Positions 49,271 through 57,688 of a stretch of 64,000 nucleotides of DNA are shown here, piece by piece. Source of the stretch: Actinocatenispora sp036503555 (lineage in GTDB: Bacteria; Actinomycetota; Actinomycetes; Mycobacteriales; Micromonosporaceae); assembly GCA_036503555.1 (NCBI GenBank), contig DASXWQ010000075.1:37230-101229 (forward strand). Direction: 5' to 3'. Within the stretch, counting starts at the first letter, position 1. Each line of letters starts with the position of its first letter. The translations under genes were made by a program, and so were the position numbers. The notes under the pieces were generated by a model. The model had not been told where the DNA came from. It saw only the letters and a list, made by a program, of their open reading frames with translations, and searched no databases.

Positions 49271-49314
49271 GGTACCGACCGGCCGATGTGTATACGGACA
49301 GGCCGGTCGGTACC
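49271..49314. terminator. terminator hairpin closing the operon
   Basis: Exact 14-bp arms GGTACCGACCGGCC (49271-49284) and its complement (49301-49314) with a 16-nt AT-richer loop, between the convergent effector-like and cyclophilin genes. Probably a bidirectional terminator; it also marks the right edge of the codon-use anomaly. Confidence 0.75.
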
Positions 49315-49366
49315 GTCGCGGACTCGTCGCTTGCGCGTGCAAAGGACGCGGCACGAGCAGGCCAAG

Positions 49367-50536
49367 TCAGTGCGTCGTCATCGACGTGATCGTGAGGGGC
49401 AGCCTCGGTTTCCCGTCACCCGGGCCGGTCTCGTCGACCTCACCGCCCGCCGCGACGCCGTCCACCACGGACATGCCGGCGGAGACCGTGCCGACCACGG
49501 CGTACGACGGCGGCAGGTCGTCGTCCCGGTAGCAGATGAAGAACTGGCTGCCGCCGGTGCCGGACTCACCGGTGTTGGCGAGGGCGACCGTGCCGCGCGG
49601 GTAGGCGATTCCGCCGCCGGTCGGCATGTTCTCGTCCGGCACGGTGTACCCGGGGCCGCCGCGGCCGGTGCCCGACGGGTCGCCGCACTGCACGATCCAC
49701 AGCCCTCGCGTGGTGAGCCGGTGACACGGCGAATCGTCGTAGAACCCCTGGCGCGCAAGGCTTGCCAGGCTGCGTAACGTGCACGGCGCCTTGTCCGCCG
49801 CCAGCCGGACGGTGATCGTGCCCCGGTTCGTCACCAGCGTCGCCGTCGTCGGTACGGCACTCTCGGGGTCCGGCGTCCGGACCTCGCGCGCCGGCTGCTG
49901 CCCGTCCGACGGGTACCGGCACGCGCCGGACGCGGCGCTGCCGGTCGGGCCGTGTGACGGCCCCGGCCCGTGCGGTGTGCTGTCCCCGTCCGCCGACCAG
50001 TAGTGGTAGGCCACCAAGCCGCCGCCGCCGCAACACAGCACGAGCACCACCGCACACGCACCGACCAGCCACCCGATCCAGGCCCGCGAGCGCCGCGGCG
50101 GCTCCGCCCCGTACGCCGGCGTCGGGTAGTGCGGTCCGCCCGGCGGCGGCCCGCCCGGCGTGGGGTACGGCGGCTGCCCGTACGGCGGCGGCCCGCCCCC
50201 CGACTGCCAGGACGGCCGCGCCCCCGACTGCGGCTCGTATCCCGAGGAAGCGGACTGGTCACCCGGCAGCGGCGCACCCGCCGACGGTTCCATCGGCCCG
50301 GCTGCACCCGCCGCCCGCTCGGCCGGCGTGGCCCCACCGGGCGACGGCTCGGCGGCCGCGGACTCGGCCGCACCAGGCGACGGCTCGGCGGCCGTGGGGT
50401 CGGCCGGTGCCTGTTCGGCTGGTGGGGGCGTGGGAGTCGGGCCGGGCGTGCCACCCGCACCGGGCTCCGGCGTCGCGGCGGACGGATCGGAGGGCGAGCC
50501 GGAAGGCGGCTGGCCGGACGGCTCCGAAGGGTTCAT
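49367..50536 (-). CDS. membrane-anchored cyclophilin-type peptidyl-prolyl isomerase
   Basis: A 389-residue protein. A long Pro/Ser/Ala-rich cytoplasmic N-terminus (1-150) leads to one membrane helix (about 152-176) and an extracytoplasmic cyclophilin domain (about 225-389). Domain features: V-T-N-R-G-T-I-T-V-R-L, F-Y-D-D-S-P-C-H-R-L, Q-C-G-D-P-S-G-T-G, and S-Q-F-F-I-C-Y near the active site. The F-H-R triad Arg is preserved as H-R. Likely assists folding of exported proteins. The ATG at 50536 opens the disordered region. Confidence 0.87.
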   Translation of the reverse strand: MNPSEPSGQPPSGSPSDPSAATPEPGAGGTPGPTPTPPPAEQAPADPTAAEPSPGAAESAAAEPSPGGATPAERAAGAAGPMEPSAGAPLPGDQSASSGYEPQSGARPSWQSGGGPPPYGQPPYPTPGGPPPGGPHYPTPAYGAEPPRRSRAWIGWLVGACAVVLVLCCGGGGLVAYHYWSADGDSTPHGPGPSHGPTGSAASGACRYPSDGQQPAREVRTPDPESAVPTTATLVTNRGTITVRLAADKAPCTLRSLASLARQGFYDDSPCHRLTTRGLWIVQCGDPSGTGRGGPGYTVPDENMPTGGGIAYPRGTVALANTGESGTGGSQFFICYRDDDLPPSYAVVGTVSAGMSVVDGVAAGGEVDETGPGDGKPRLPLTITSMTTH

Positions 50537-50661
50537 GGGCGGTTACGCTACCGCCTCCGGCCCGGGACAGACGCCCCGACCGCGCGAACGTAGGGCCGCG
50601 CCGGGCGCCGGATCCCTTGGTACGACGTGGATCCGTGCACCGGACATTCGCCGGGTACGGG

Positions 50662-50690
50662 TTGAAGCGGCGCGGCTCGCGCCCTAACCT
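50662..50690 (+). promoter_or_regulatory. promoter of the phosphodiesterase-fold gene
   Basis: TTGAAG (50662-50667), 17-bp spacer, TAACCT (50685-50690). The ATG at 50733 follows AGGAGG. Confidence 0.6.
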
Positions 50691-50732
50691 GGGCGCGGCA
50701 GGAGCCCCTCCGATCCCCCAGCAGGAGGCCCG

Positions 50733-51560
50733 ATGTCCCGCCCGTTCCGTCTCCGTACGCTGCTCGCGCTCGGCGTCGTCACCGCCGCCGTCGGCGCGCT
50801 CTCCGCACCGGCGCACGCGGTAGCCTCACGCACCGTGCGGGTCATGTCGTTCAACATCCACCACGGCGCGAATGCCGCCGGCGTGCTCGACCTCGCCGCC
50901 GTCGCGAAGGTGATCGCCGACAGCGGCGCCGACGTCGTCGGCCTACAGGAGGTCGACCGGCACTGGTCCGAGCGCAGCGACTGGCTCGACGAGGCCACCT
51001 GGCTCGGCGAGCGCCTCGGCATGCACGTCGCGTACGCGGCGAACCTCGACCAGGATCCCGCCACGCCCGGCGCGCCCCGCCGGCAGTACGGCACGGCCGT
51101 GCTCAGCCGCTACCCGATCCTGGAGTCCGGCAACACGCTGCTGACGAAGGGCGGCGACCCCGCCACCGAGCAGCGCGGCCTGCTGTACACCCGGGTCATG
51201 GTCCGCGGCGTCCCGCTCCGCTTCTACGACACGCACCTGCAGAACACCTCCGCCCCCGTACGCCAGGCGCAGGCCGACGAGGTCACCGACCTGATCGGCA
51301 CCGGCGGCGGCCCGATGGTCCTCACCGGTGACCTGAACGCCGAGCCCACCGCCGCCGAGGTGGCCACGCTGACCGCCCGCTACCCGGACACGTGGCCGGC
51401 GACGAACCCCGACGACCCCGGCCTCTCCTACCCGTCCGAGGCGCCACACGCCCGCATCGACTACGTGCTGTCCACCGCCACCCCGACCGCTGCCACCGTC
51501 CTACCCGTCACCGTCTCCGACCACCGTCCGGTCCTGACCACCCTCACCCTCCGCCGCTGA
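50733..51560 (+). CDS. secreted endonuclease/exonuclease/phosphatase-family protein
   Basis: A 275-residue EEP-fold enzyme with a Sec signal peptide (R-x-R-x-L-L-A-L-G-V-V ... A-H-A, cleaved near 29). M-S-F-N-I-H-H-G, the metal-binding Glu in G-L-Q-E-V-D, D-T-H-L-Q, G-D-L-N-A-E and S-D-H-R-P-V cover the full catalytic set. Members hydrolyse DNA, phospholipids or inositol phosphates; the extracellular location argues for nutrient scavenging or lipid turnover. Substrate not determinable. Confidence 0.87.
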   Translation: MSRPFRLRTLLALGVVTAAVGALSAPAHAVASRTVRVMSFNIHHGANAAGVLDLAAVAKVIADSGADVVGLQEVDRHWSERSDWLDEATWLGERLGMHVAYAANLDQDPATPGAPRRQYGTAVLSRYPILESGNTLLTKGGDPATEQRGLLYTRVMVRGVPLRFYDTHLQNTSAPVRQAQADEVTDLIGTGGGPMVLTGDLNAEPTAAEVATLTARYPDTWPATNPDDPGLSYPSEAPHARIDYVLSTATPTAATVLPVTVSDHRPVLTTLTLRR

Positions 51561-51565
51561 GAACC

Positions 51566-51578
51566 CTTGCGTCGCAAG
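51566..51578. terminator. short palindromic terminator
   Basis: CTTGCG-T-CGCAAG, exact palindrome between the convergent EEP and monooxygenase genes, 6 nt after the EEP stop. Shares GAGAACC...TTGCG with the element at 33519-33539. Confidence 0.5.
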
Positions 51579-51580
51579 CG

Positions 51581-52720
51581 TTACCGCTCGTCGTGCAGGA
51601 CGCTGCTGTAGCGGCGGATCAGTGCCAGATGGATGCGGCCCACGACGGCGGGCGGCAGCGCCGCGGCGACCAGCCGTACCGCCGCGGGGAGCGGCTTGTT
51701 GGTCGACTCGGTCCCCGCGGCCCGGGCGACCAGGCGCACCCGGCGGGCCCGCAACCCTTCGTACCGCCGCAGTGCCGCGACGAGGTCGGTAGGGCCGTCG
51801 AGCAGGCGGCCGAGCAGCCAGGCGTCCTCGATCGCCTGGTTCGCCCCCTGCGCCTGGGTCGGCGGGAACGCGTGCGCCGCGTCGCCGACGAGCGTCGCCG
51901 TCCCGCGCCCCCACACGTCGGGTACGTCGTGCAGCACGTGCGGATACCGGCCGACATCCGCGTCGGTGACCGCGTCGAGCAGCGCCGGCACCGGCTCGGC
52001 GTACCCGCCGAACCGTTCACGCAGCATCGCGACGGCGGATGCGGGCTCGGGTTCCGTTGCGCCCCAACGGGTGTCGAACCACCACTGGAGCACGCCGCCG
52101 CCCGCCGGCATGAGCCCGACGAGCCCGGCGTCGCCGACGAGCAACAACCCGGTCGTACCCACGGCCAGCTCGGGCAGCACCCGGCCGAGGCCCTGCCAGG
52201 TCGACCAGCCGACGTCGCGCGCGGGCCGGTCGCCCAGCACCGCGCGGCGCACCGCCGACCGGTACCCGTCGGCGCCCACGAGCACGTCCGCCCGGTGCTC
52301 GCCGCCGGCCGCGTCGACCACGGTCACGTACCCGTCGCGCACCTCGACGCCGTCCACCGGCGTGTCGAACCGGACCAGGTCGGCGGGCAGGCCGGCGGCA
52401 AGCCGGTCGATCAGCCGTTCCCGGGCGACGACCGTGACCGGGCGGCCGGTCGCGCGGTGCAGGACCCGCAGGTCGGCGGTGACCGCCCGCCGCCCGTCCG
52501 CGGTACGCATCGCCAGCGTGTCGGTCCGCCCGCCCGCGCCGTCGAGATCCACACCGAGCGCGGCCAGCGCCGCGGCGCCGTTGCTGAAGATGGTCACCGC
52601 CGCCCCGCCGCGACGCAGCCCCGGCGCCGCCTCCAGCACCCGTACCCGGTGGCCCCGGTCGATCAGCCCTCTGGCCAGCGCCAACCCGCCGACGCCGGCC
52701 CCGGCGACAAGTACCTCCAC
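51581..52720 (-). CDS. FAD-dependent monooxygenase
   Basis: A 379-residue flavoprotein of the p-hydroxybenzoate-hydroxylase group. The Rossmann G-A-G-V-G-G-L motif lies at 7-13; the V-L-V-G-A-D-G-Y-R-S segment and L-V-G-D-A-A-H-A-F-P-P-T-Q-A-Q-G-A-N are the DG and GD fingerprints. Likely hydroxylates an aromatic compound or drug using NAD(P)H and O2. GTG at 52720 after GGAGG. It diverges from a TetR regulator over 63 bp packed with palindromes, so it is very probably under TetR control. Confidence 0.87.
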   Translation of the reverse strand: MEVLVAGAGVGGLALARGLIDRGHRVRVLEAAPGLRRGGAAVTIFSNGAAALAALGVDLDGAGGRTDTLAMRTADGRRAVTADLRVLHRATGRPVTVVARERLIDRLAAGLPADLVRFDTPVDGVEVRDGYVTVVDAAGGEHRADVLVGADGYRSAVRRAVLGDRPARDVGWSTWQGLGRVLPELAVGTTGLLLVGDAGLVGLMPAGGGVLQWWFDTRWGATEPEPASAVAMLRERFGGYAEPVPALLDAVTDADVGRYPHVLHDVPDVWGRGTATLVGDAAHAFPPTQAQGANQAIEDAWLLGRLLDGPTDLVAALRRYEGLRARRVRLVARAAGTESTNKPLPAAVRLVAAALPPAVVGRIHLALIRRYSSVLHDER

Positions 52721-52743
52721 GGCACGCCTCCGATCTCATTCAC

Positions 52744-52777
52744 TACGATCGTACTAGTACCGATGGTGTCATAAGAT
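52744..52777. promoter_or_regulatory. TetR operator and leaderless -10
   Basis: Two overlapping 10-bp palindromes, TACGATCGTA (52744-52753) and GTACTAGTAC (52751-52760), lie in the divergent region. TAAGAT (52772-52777) ends 6 nt before the TetR GTG at 52784. The dyads would block both promoters. Confidence 0.6.
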
Positions 52778-52783
52778 CTCGCC

Positions 52784-53395
52784 GTGCCCGCACCCAATCT
52801 CACCCGCCGCCGCGCCCTCGCCGACGCCGCGATCGAGCTGCTCGTCGAGTCCGGCGTACACGGCGTCACCCACCGCGCCGTCGAACGCCGCGCCGACCTG
52901 CCCACGGGCACCGCCTCCAACTACTTCCGTACCCGGGAGGACCTGCTCGTCGCCGCCGCCGAACGCGTACTCGACCTGCACCGCGCCGACATGGCCGACG
53001 CCGCCGACCGACACCTCGGTACCGACCCGACCACCCGCGGCACGCTCGCCGACCAGCTCGTCGACCTCATCGCCGGCTCGCTGCACACCGCGGCCACCGA
53101 ACACCGCACCCGGTACCTCGCGATCTTCGAACTCTGGCTGGAATCCCTCCGCCGCCCCCGACTCGCCGACGCCGTCGCCGGCCTCGCCCTCGGCGCCGAG
53201 CAGTTCACCGCCGGCCACCACGCCGACCTCGGCCTCGGCGTACCGCCGGACCGGATCCCGCTGCTCCTCCGCCTCTACGGCGGCGCCCTCTTCACACTCG
53301 TCGCCGGCCCGCCCGCCGCCGCCACCCCCGACGCCGCCCGCGCCCTCGCCACCGCCCTCGTCACCTCGGCCCTCGCGGGAGACCTGCTCACTTGA
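52784..53395 (+). CDS. TetR family transcriptional regulator
   Basis: A 203-residue regulator. The N-terminal HTH (about 8-54) has R-R-R-A-L-A-D-A-A-I-E-L-L, G-V-H-G-V-T-H-R-A-V and T-G-T-A-S-N-Y-F-R-T-R-E-D-L-L. The C-terminal ligand domain is helical. GTG start at 52784 without Shine-Dalgarno but 6 nt after TAAGAT, so probably leaderless. It is divergent from the FAD monooxygenase, with an overlapping double palindrome as likely operator. Confidence 0.86.
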   Translation: MPAPNLTRRRALADAAIELLVESGVHGVTHRAVERRADLPTGTASNYFRTREDLLVAAAERVLDLHRADMADAADRHLGTDPTTRGTLADQLVDLIAGSLHTAATEHRTRYLAIFELWLESLRRPRLADAVAGLALGAEQFTAGHHADLGLGVPPDRIPLLLRLYGGALFTLVAGPPAAATPDAARALATALVTSALAGDLLT

Positions 53396-53459
53396 GGTCA
53401 GAAGGTGGCCGCAGCGACCCGTAGCGTTCCTCCTGAACGAGGACAACGAAGGGACCGAC

Positions 53460-53993
53460 ATGACCGCGACCGAACCGACCATCGTCACCGGCGAACGCGC
53501 CGACCTGCTGGAGGTGCTGGGCCGGCACCGCCACTTCCTGCGGTACACGACCCGCGACCTCACCGACGAACAGGCCGGCCGGCGTACCACCGCCAGCGAG
53601 CTGTGCCTCGGCGGCCTCATCAAGCACGTCGCGTCCGTCGAACGCGGCTGGGCCAACTTCATCCTCGAAGGCCCGTCCGCCATGCAGAACGCCGCCGACA
53701 TGACCCCCGAGGACTACGCGAAACGCGCCGACGAGTTCACGCTGCTGGCCGGCGAAACCCTCGCCGACGTACTCGATGCGTACGCCGAGGTCGCCCGCCG
53801 CACCGACGACATCGTCGCCACCCTCCCCGACCTCGACGCCAGCCACCCGCTCCCCGAGGCCCCCTGGTTCGAGCCCGGCGCCCGCTGGTCCGCCCGCCAC
53901 GTACTCCTGCACATCATCGCCGAGACCGCCCAGCACGCCGGCCACGCCGACATCCTCCGCGAATCCCTCGACGGCGCCAAAACCATGGGCTGA
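53460..53993 (+). CDS. DinB/DUF664-family protein
   Basis: A 177-residue four-helix-bundle protein. G-G-L-I-K-H-V near residue 60, and H-V-L-L-H-I-I-A-E-T-A-Q-H-A-G-H-A-D near 140-160, supply the metal-binding histidines of the DinB fold. The conserved R-R-T-T-A-S-E-L and G-H-A-D-I-L/I-R-E-S-L-D-G-A segments are shared with a paralogue at 62282-62806. Some DinB proteins are thiol-dependent S-transferases (mycothiol in actinobacteria), but specificity is unknown. ATG at 53460 after GAAGGGA. Confidence 0.8.
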   Translation: MTATEPTIVTGERADLLEVLGRHRHFLRYTTRDLTDEQAGRRTTASELCLGGLIKHVASVERGWANFILEGPSAMQNAADMTPEDYAKRADEFTLLAGETLADVLDAYAEVARRTDDIVATLPDLDASHPLPEAPWFEPGARWSARHVLLHIIAETAQHAGHADILRESLDGAKTMG

Positions 53994-54015
53994 CCCCGAG
54001 GCTGTCGTGTTCGGC

Positions 54016-57000
54016 TCAGAACAGGCCAGCCGAGGATCCCACCGGCTTTCTGCTCTCAGGCGGAGGCGGTAGGACCCGGGCGTCTTCGAGGTCGGCGGCG
54101 GTGATGAGGGTGCCCGCGAGGACCCGGTCCAGGAGGGCGGCCTGGCGGGGTTGGAGCGCCAGGCAGGCTTCGAGTACCGCGACCAGATCGCGGAGTTCTT
54201 CCGTCATCTCCGCCGGCCAGCGACGGGTGTGCAGGCTGTCGAGGGGCGAACCACCTCGGCGACCGGCCGGGTCGGCCTTCCGGTAGTCGAACCAGTGCTT
54301 GACGATCCGCATACCAGAAACCTCGTACCGCCAGACAGCCTCACTCACCGGAGCGAGGGCGCCAGTGCCAACGCGGAGCTCCCGCGTGTCGGGGTCGTAG
54401 TCGATGCGTTCAGGCATGTCGGCCGGTCGCGCCGAAATCGGCCGAACGACGCGTGGGCGAAGGTGCCTCGGTACCCTCGCACCGCCGTTGGGCCACTCGC
54501 CGTACGTGTGCAGCCTCATGACCTCGTTCCCGACGTCGACAGCATCACGCCACAACGCGGCGTCTGCCGTCAGCGGTACGCGTACGCCGGGCTGCCGGAG
54601 CTCAGCGGCGAACCGTGCCGTGTAGCCCGAGTGCGCGACCACGCCAGCGACGTACGGCATCACGTCAGCCGGCCGCACGTGGATCCCCAACCGATCGGAG
54701 AGGAAACCAGGAAGACCCGGGGCCGCGTTGGCGAATCGTCCGGCACCATCCCGGTACAGCGGCAGGACAAGCCCACCACGACCATGCATGAAGTGGGTGT
54801 CCGGAACGCCAGTGCTGAACACCGCAGCAGGTCCCGCGGTCAGAGGCTCCCGGACTTGTGTGACCAGGAAAATTTGACCCGCCGCCGAGATCCGCCACAA
54901 TGACGGGCGCGGGTAGTCCAGGACGCGCCCGTCCGCCACGAGGTGGTGGCGGTCAAAACTGCGGAAGCCGATGCGCGTCAGCCGAGGTCGGCGCGACGCC
55001 TCATCACGCAGTGAACGTTTCGGCGTTCCCAGCACGTCATCGCCGACGATCGTGTCGATCGTGCGGTCGCGCGTCTCCTTCAGCAACGTCCGCCGCTCCG
55101 ACGAGTCGGCAGTGACCAGGTCGCGCCATCGCGCCTTCAGGACTTCGGGGTCAGGGTGGTGAACCCAGTTTCGGTTGGGCTTGATGCCAGGCGAGCCAAA
55201 AGGAAACAGGTGGTCGATGCGTGGGTTGCGGGTCCAATACGAAGGCTGGATGGGGCGCAAGGGCGAGGTGGGGTCCGAGGGACAGTCGAGGAACGACGGA
55301 TGCTCCGGGTCGATGGTCGCCAGCCGGGCGTACTTCTCATCGATGGTGCCGGAGAGGGAGAGATATCGGATGCGCGCCGAGCTGTTCGACGTCATGGATC
55401 CTGTGCGGGCGAAGACACCGATACAGACGGGGTGCGGGACACCGGGGAACACACGGGTGCGCACGCTGGACCAATGGCCCTCCGCGGAGAGGTCGATGAT
55501 CCAACCGATGTCCGCCATCCGCCGCAGGTACTCACGCATCCCGGCGAATCCCGGCCCGTCGAGGTACGCCTTCGTCGTGATGAACGCGACGACGCCGACC
55601 TTGTTCGCCGGCGACTCGAACGCCTTCCACAGCGCCCATCGCCAGAAGTAGACGGCCATGTCGTGCAGCTTGTACTCGTGCCGGCCGTTGCCGGTCAGCC
55701 GGAAGTCGTCGAGCAGCGCGGCGCCGGGGCGTCCCGCCAGCACCCATCGTCCGTATGGCTTGGCGTGCCTGCGATACGGCGGGTTGCCGAGGACGACCAT
55801 GACCTCCTCGTCGGTCTTCACCCTGTTGGCATCGCCAAGTGACTTCGCCAGCGGGTCGTACAACTTGGCGCGCGCCGGCAGGGATGCCTTGCCAGGGTCG
55901 CCGAGGGTGTCCGCGACGTACAACCGCATCTCCCGGTCGTCCACTTCAACGCCGTACGACTGCAGTGCCTGGTCGAGTTTGAGCTCGCTGACCGAGAACG
56001 GGCCGATCTGCCGTTCGAAGCCGATCAGCCGCGGCAGCAGTGACCGCACCGCACCTGGTACGTCGTCACCGTCGGACCTGGCCCGTTCCGCTACCTGGTC
56101 GACGACGCTGCGCAGGAACGTGCCGGTACCCGCGGCAGGGTCGAGGACAACCACGTCCCGTCGCGAGAGGCCGGTCTCGACACCGAGCTGATCTGTCAGG
56201 ACCCGGTCGACAAAGCCGACCATGAAGTCCGTTACCTGGCGCGGCGTGTAGTAGGAGCCGGTGGCTCGGCGCAGCGCAGGATCGTACGCCTCAAGGAAGT
56301 CCTCATACAGCTGATGGTGTGAGGTTGCGACCGGCCAGTCCGTCCAGTCGGCGACACCGATGACGCGCACCATGGTCTGCATGGCGATGCTGCGGTCCTG
56401 GATGCTCGGCCCGCGGTCGGCCGGCGTCGTCAGAATCGACAACGCCCGGCCCACCAGGAGATGCCGCTTCGCCAGCCGCCCACCTATTTCTGGGATCTCC
56501 AGCCCTTCGAAGACCACGCCGGCTCGACGAGCCAGCAACAGGCCGAACGTCACCGTCTGGGCGTACGCGTCGGCGAACTCCGCCTCGTCGAGGTCCGGAA
56601 ACAGCCACTCCTGCCAGTCCGCGAGATGCGCCGACAACAACGACGGGACACGTCCACGGCGTTCTGCCAGTAGCGAGTCGGTGACCTCGTCCAGGAGCAT
56701 GTGGCAGAGCCCGGCCGACCAGCGAATCAACTGGCCGAGATCCCTGGGCCGAGTTGGTGGGGTGAGCAGGAAGGTGCGCAGCAGCCGGGCGAACCCGGGG
56801 CCATCGGGCGCGAGTTTTCGGCCCGCCCTGTCAAGGTCGCCGACCAACCTCTCGGCGGCGACCCGGGTGCCGAACTGAAACAGCGCGTACTCCTGGCCGT
56901 CGGTGTAGAGCACGTTGGGAAAGGCGCTGAGTTTTTCGAACTGCTCCCGGTCGTGTCTCCTCCCCCAGCCCGGCGTGCCCGGGACGTGGAAGCCTGGTCT

Positions 57001-57294
57001 TTTCAGCTCCACGACACCGCACAGGGCACCACCCACCATCACTGCCATGTCGGGCCGTACGCGAAGCTCGCGGTAGCTGGCCTGCGGGTGGATGCGAATC
57101 TCGGCTCCGCATGCGAGGGCGGCAGCGCTGAGAAGGCGTTCGATCGGCGATGTCAGGCTCGCCTCCTGCTCACCGATACCCGACCGCACGAGCGGAAGCA
57201 TCTCGGCACCGAACTCGCACACCGCGTCGGCGACGGCCCGCTGGTACCGCTCGGAGCTGGATCCGGTGCGTCGACGCTCGTTGCCTCGCCCCAT
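54016..57294 (-). CDS. single-chain restriction-modification enzyme (type IIG/Eco57I-like)
   Basis: A 1,092-residue protein. The N-terminal nuclease has P81-D82 and E96-L-K98, a PD-(D/E)xK site. A helical linker follows, then an N6-adenine methyltransferase with S-Y-Y-T-P-R-Q-V near 340, D385-P-A-A-G-T-G-T-F for SAM binding and G-N504-P-P-Y as the catalytic motif. The last 350 residues should hold the target-recognition domain. No helicase motifs, so it is not a full type ISP enzyme. It cuts and methylates DNA from one chain. ATG 57294 after GGGAGG. It has a less GC-biased middle and isolated position, typical of horizontal transfer. Confidence 0.85.
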   Translation of the reverse strand: MGRGNERRRTGSSSERYQRAVADAVCEFGAEMLPLVRSGIGEQEASLTSPIERLLSAAALACGAEIRIHPQASYRELRVRPDMAVMVGGALCGVVELKRPGFHVPGTPGWGRRHDREQFEKLSAFPNVLYTDGQEYALFQFGTRVAAERLVGDLDRAGRKLAPDGPGFARLLRTFLLTPPTRPRDLGQLIRWSAGLCHMLLDEVTDSLLAERRGRVPSLLSAHLADWQEWLFPDLDEAEFADAYAQTVTFGLLLARRAGVVFEGLEIPEIGGRLAKRHLLVGRALSILTTPADRGPSIQDRSIAMQTMVRVIGVADWTDWPVATSHHQLYEDFLEAYDPALRRATGSYYTPRQVTDFMVGFVDRVLTDQLGVETGLSRRDVVVLDPAAGTGTFLRSVVDQVAERARSDGDDVPGAVRSLLPRLIGFERQIGPFSVSELKLDQALQSYGVEVDDREMRLYVADTLGDPGKASLPARAKLYDPLAKSLGDANRVKTDEEVMVVLGNPPYRRHAKPYGRWVLAGRPGAALLDDFRLTGNGRHEYKLHDMAVYFWRWALWKAFESPANKVGVVAFITTKAYLDGPGFAGMREYLRRMADIGWIIDLSAEGHWSSVRTRVFPGVPHPVCIGVFARTGSMTSNSSARIRYLSLSGTIDEKYARLATIDPEHPSFLDCPSDPTSPLRPIQPSYWTRNPRIDHLFPFGSPGIKPNRNWVHHPDPEVLKARWRDLVTADSSERRTLLKETRDRTIDTIVGDDVLGTPKRSLRDEASRRPRLTRIGFRSFDRHHLVADGRVLDYPRPSLWRISAAGQIFLVTQVREPLTAGPAAVFSTGVPDTHFMHGRGGLVLPLYRDGAGRFANAAPGLPGFLSDRLGIHVRPADVMPYVAGVVAHSGYTARFAAELRQPGVRVPLTADAALWRDAVDVGNEVMRLHTYGEWPNGGARVPRHLRPRVVRPISARPADMPERIDYDPDTRELRVGTGALAPVSEAVWRYEVSGMRIVKHWFDYRKADPAGRRGGSPLDSLHTRRWPAEMTEELRDLVAVLEACLALQPRQAALLDRVLAGTLITAADLEDARVLPPPPESRKPVGSSAGLF

Positions 57295-57688
57295 GCACGT
57301 CCTCCCGGTGTCCCGTGTTGGTCGTTACACGAACCTCCGTTACTCATCGACATGGATCGATTACGTACTGACTTGACAGCATGGAGCCAAACGACGCAGA
57401 GATCAAGCAGAAGACACTTCATGCGACAAAGTGGCGGATCGGGCTATCGAGGTGGTAGATCTCCGGGACCTCGACGGCGCGAGCGGCCGATAGAAGACGT
57501 CGCGGGCGCGTGCATGAGCCGGACAGCGAAAACCGCCTCGACGGCGCGTGGCCGGAGGCGGTGTCGGTGTGCCTTGTGGCGACATTCTATCGCCCAGAGG
57601 GCACAAGATCGGGTGATGTGCGAGCAAACGTGAGGGAGTCGGCGATGGGTGGGTCGTGGGGGTGGGTGCGGGTTAGGTTGGGCGGTCG
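57295..57688. other. divergent intergenic region
   Basis: 394 bp between the restriction-modification gene and HelR, less GC-rich than the surroundings. A consensus-like TTGACA (57373-57378) on the plus strand lacks a good -10. A hairpin with CTTGTGGCGA (57573-57582) and TCGCC...CACAAG (57590-57607) lies about 80 bp before HelR. TAGGTT (57674-57679) is 9 nt before the HelR start. I could not find the paired TTGC/GCAA sequence expected of a rifampicin-associated element. Confidence 0.45.

Noticed and set aside
54016..57294. Type ISP or BREX enzyme
   Set aside because: No SF2 helicase motifs between nuclease and methyltransferase, and no BREX partner genes nearby; a type IIG/Eco57I-like reading fits better.
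57295..57688. Rifampicin-associated element before HelR
   Set aside because: I could not find a paired TTGC/GCAA inverted repeat; the hairpin present (CTTGTG...CACAAG) has a different sequence.
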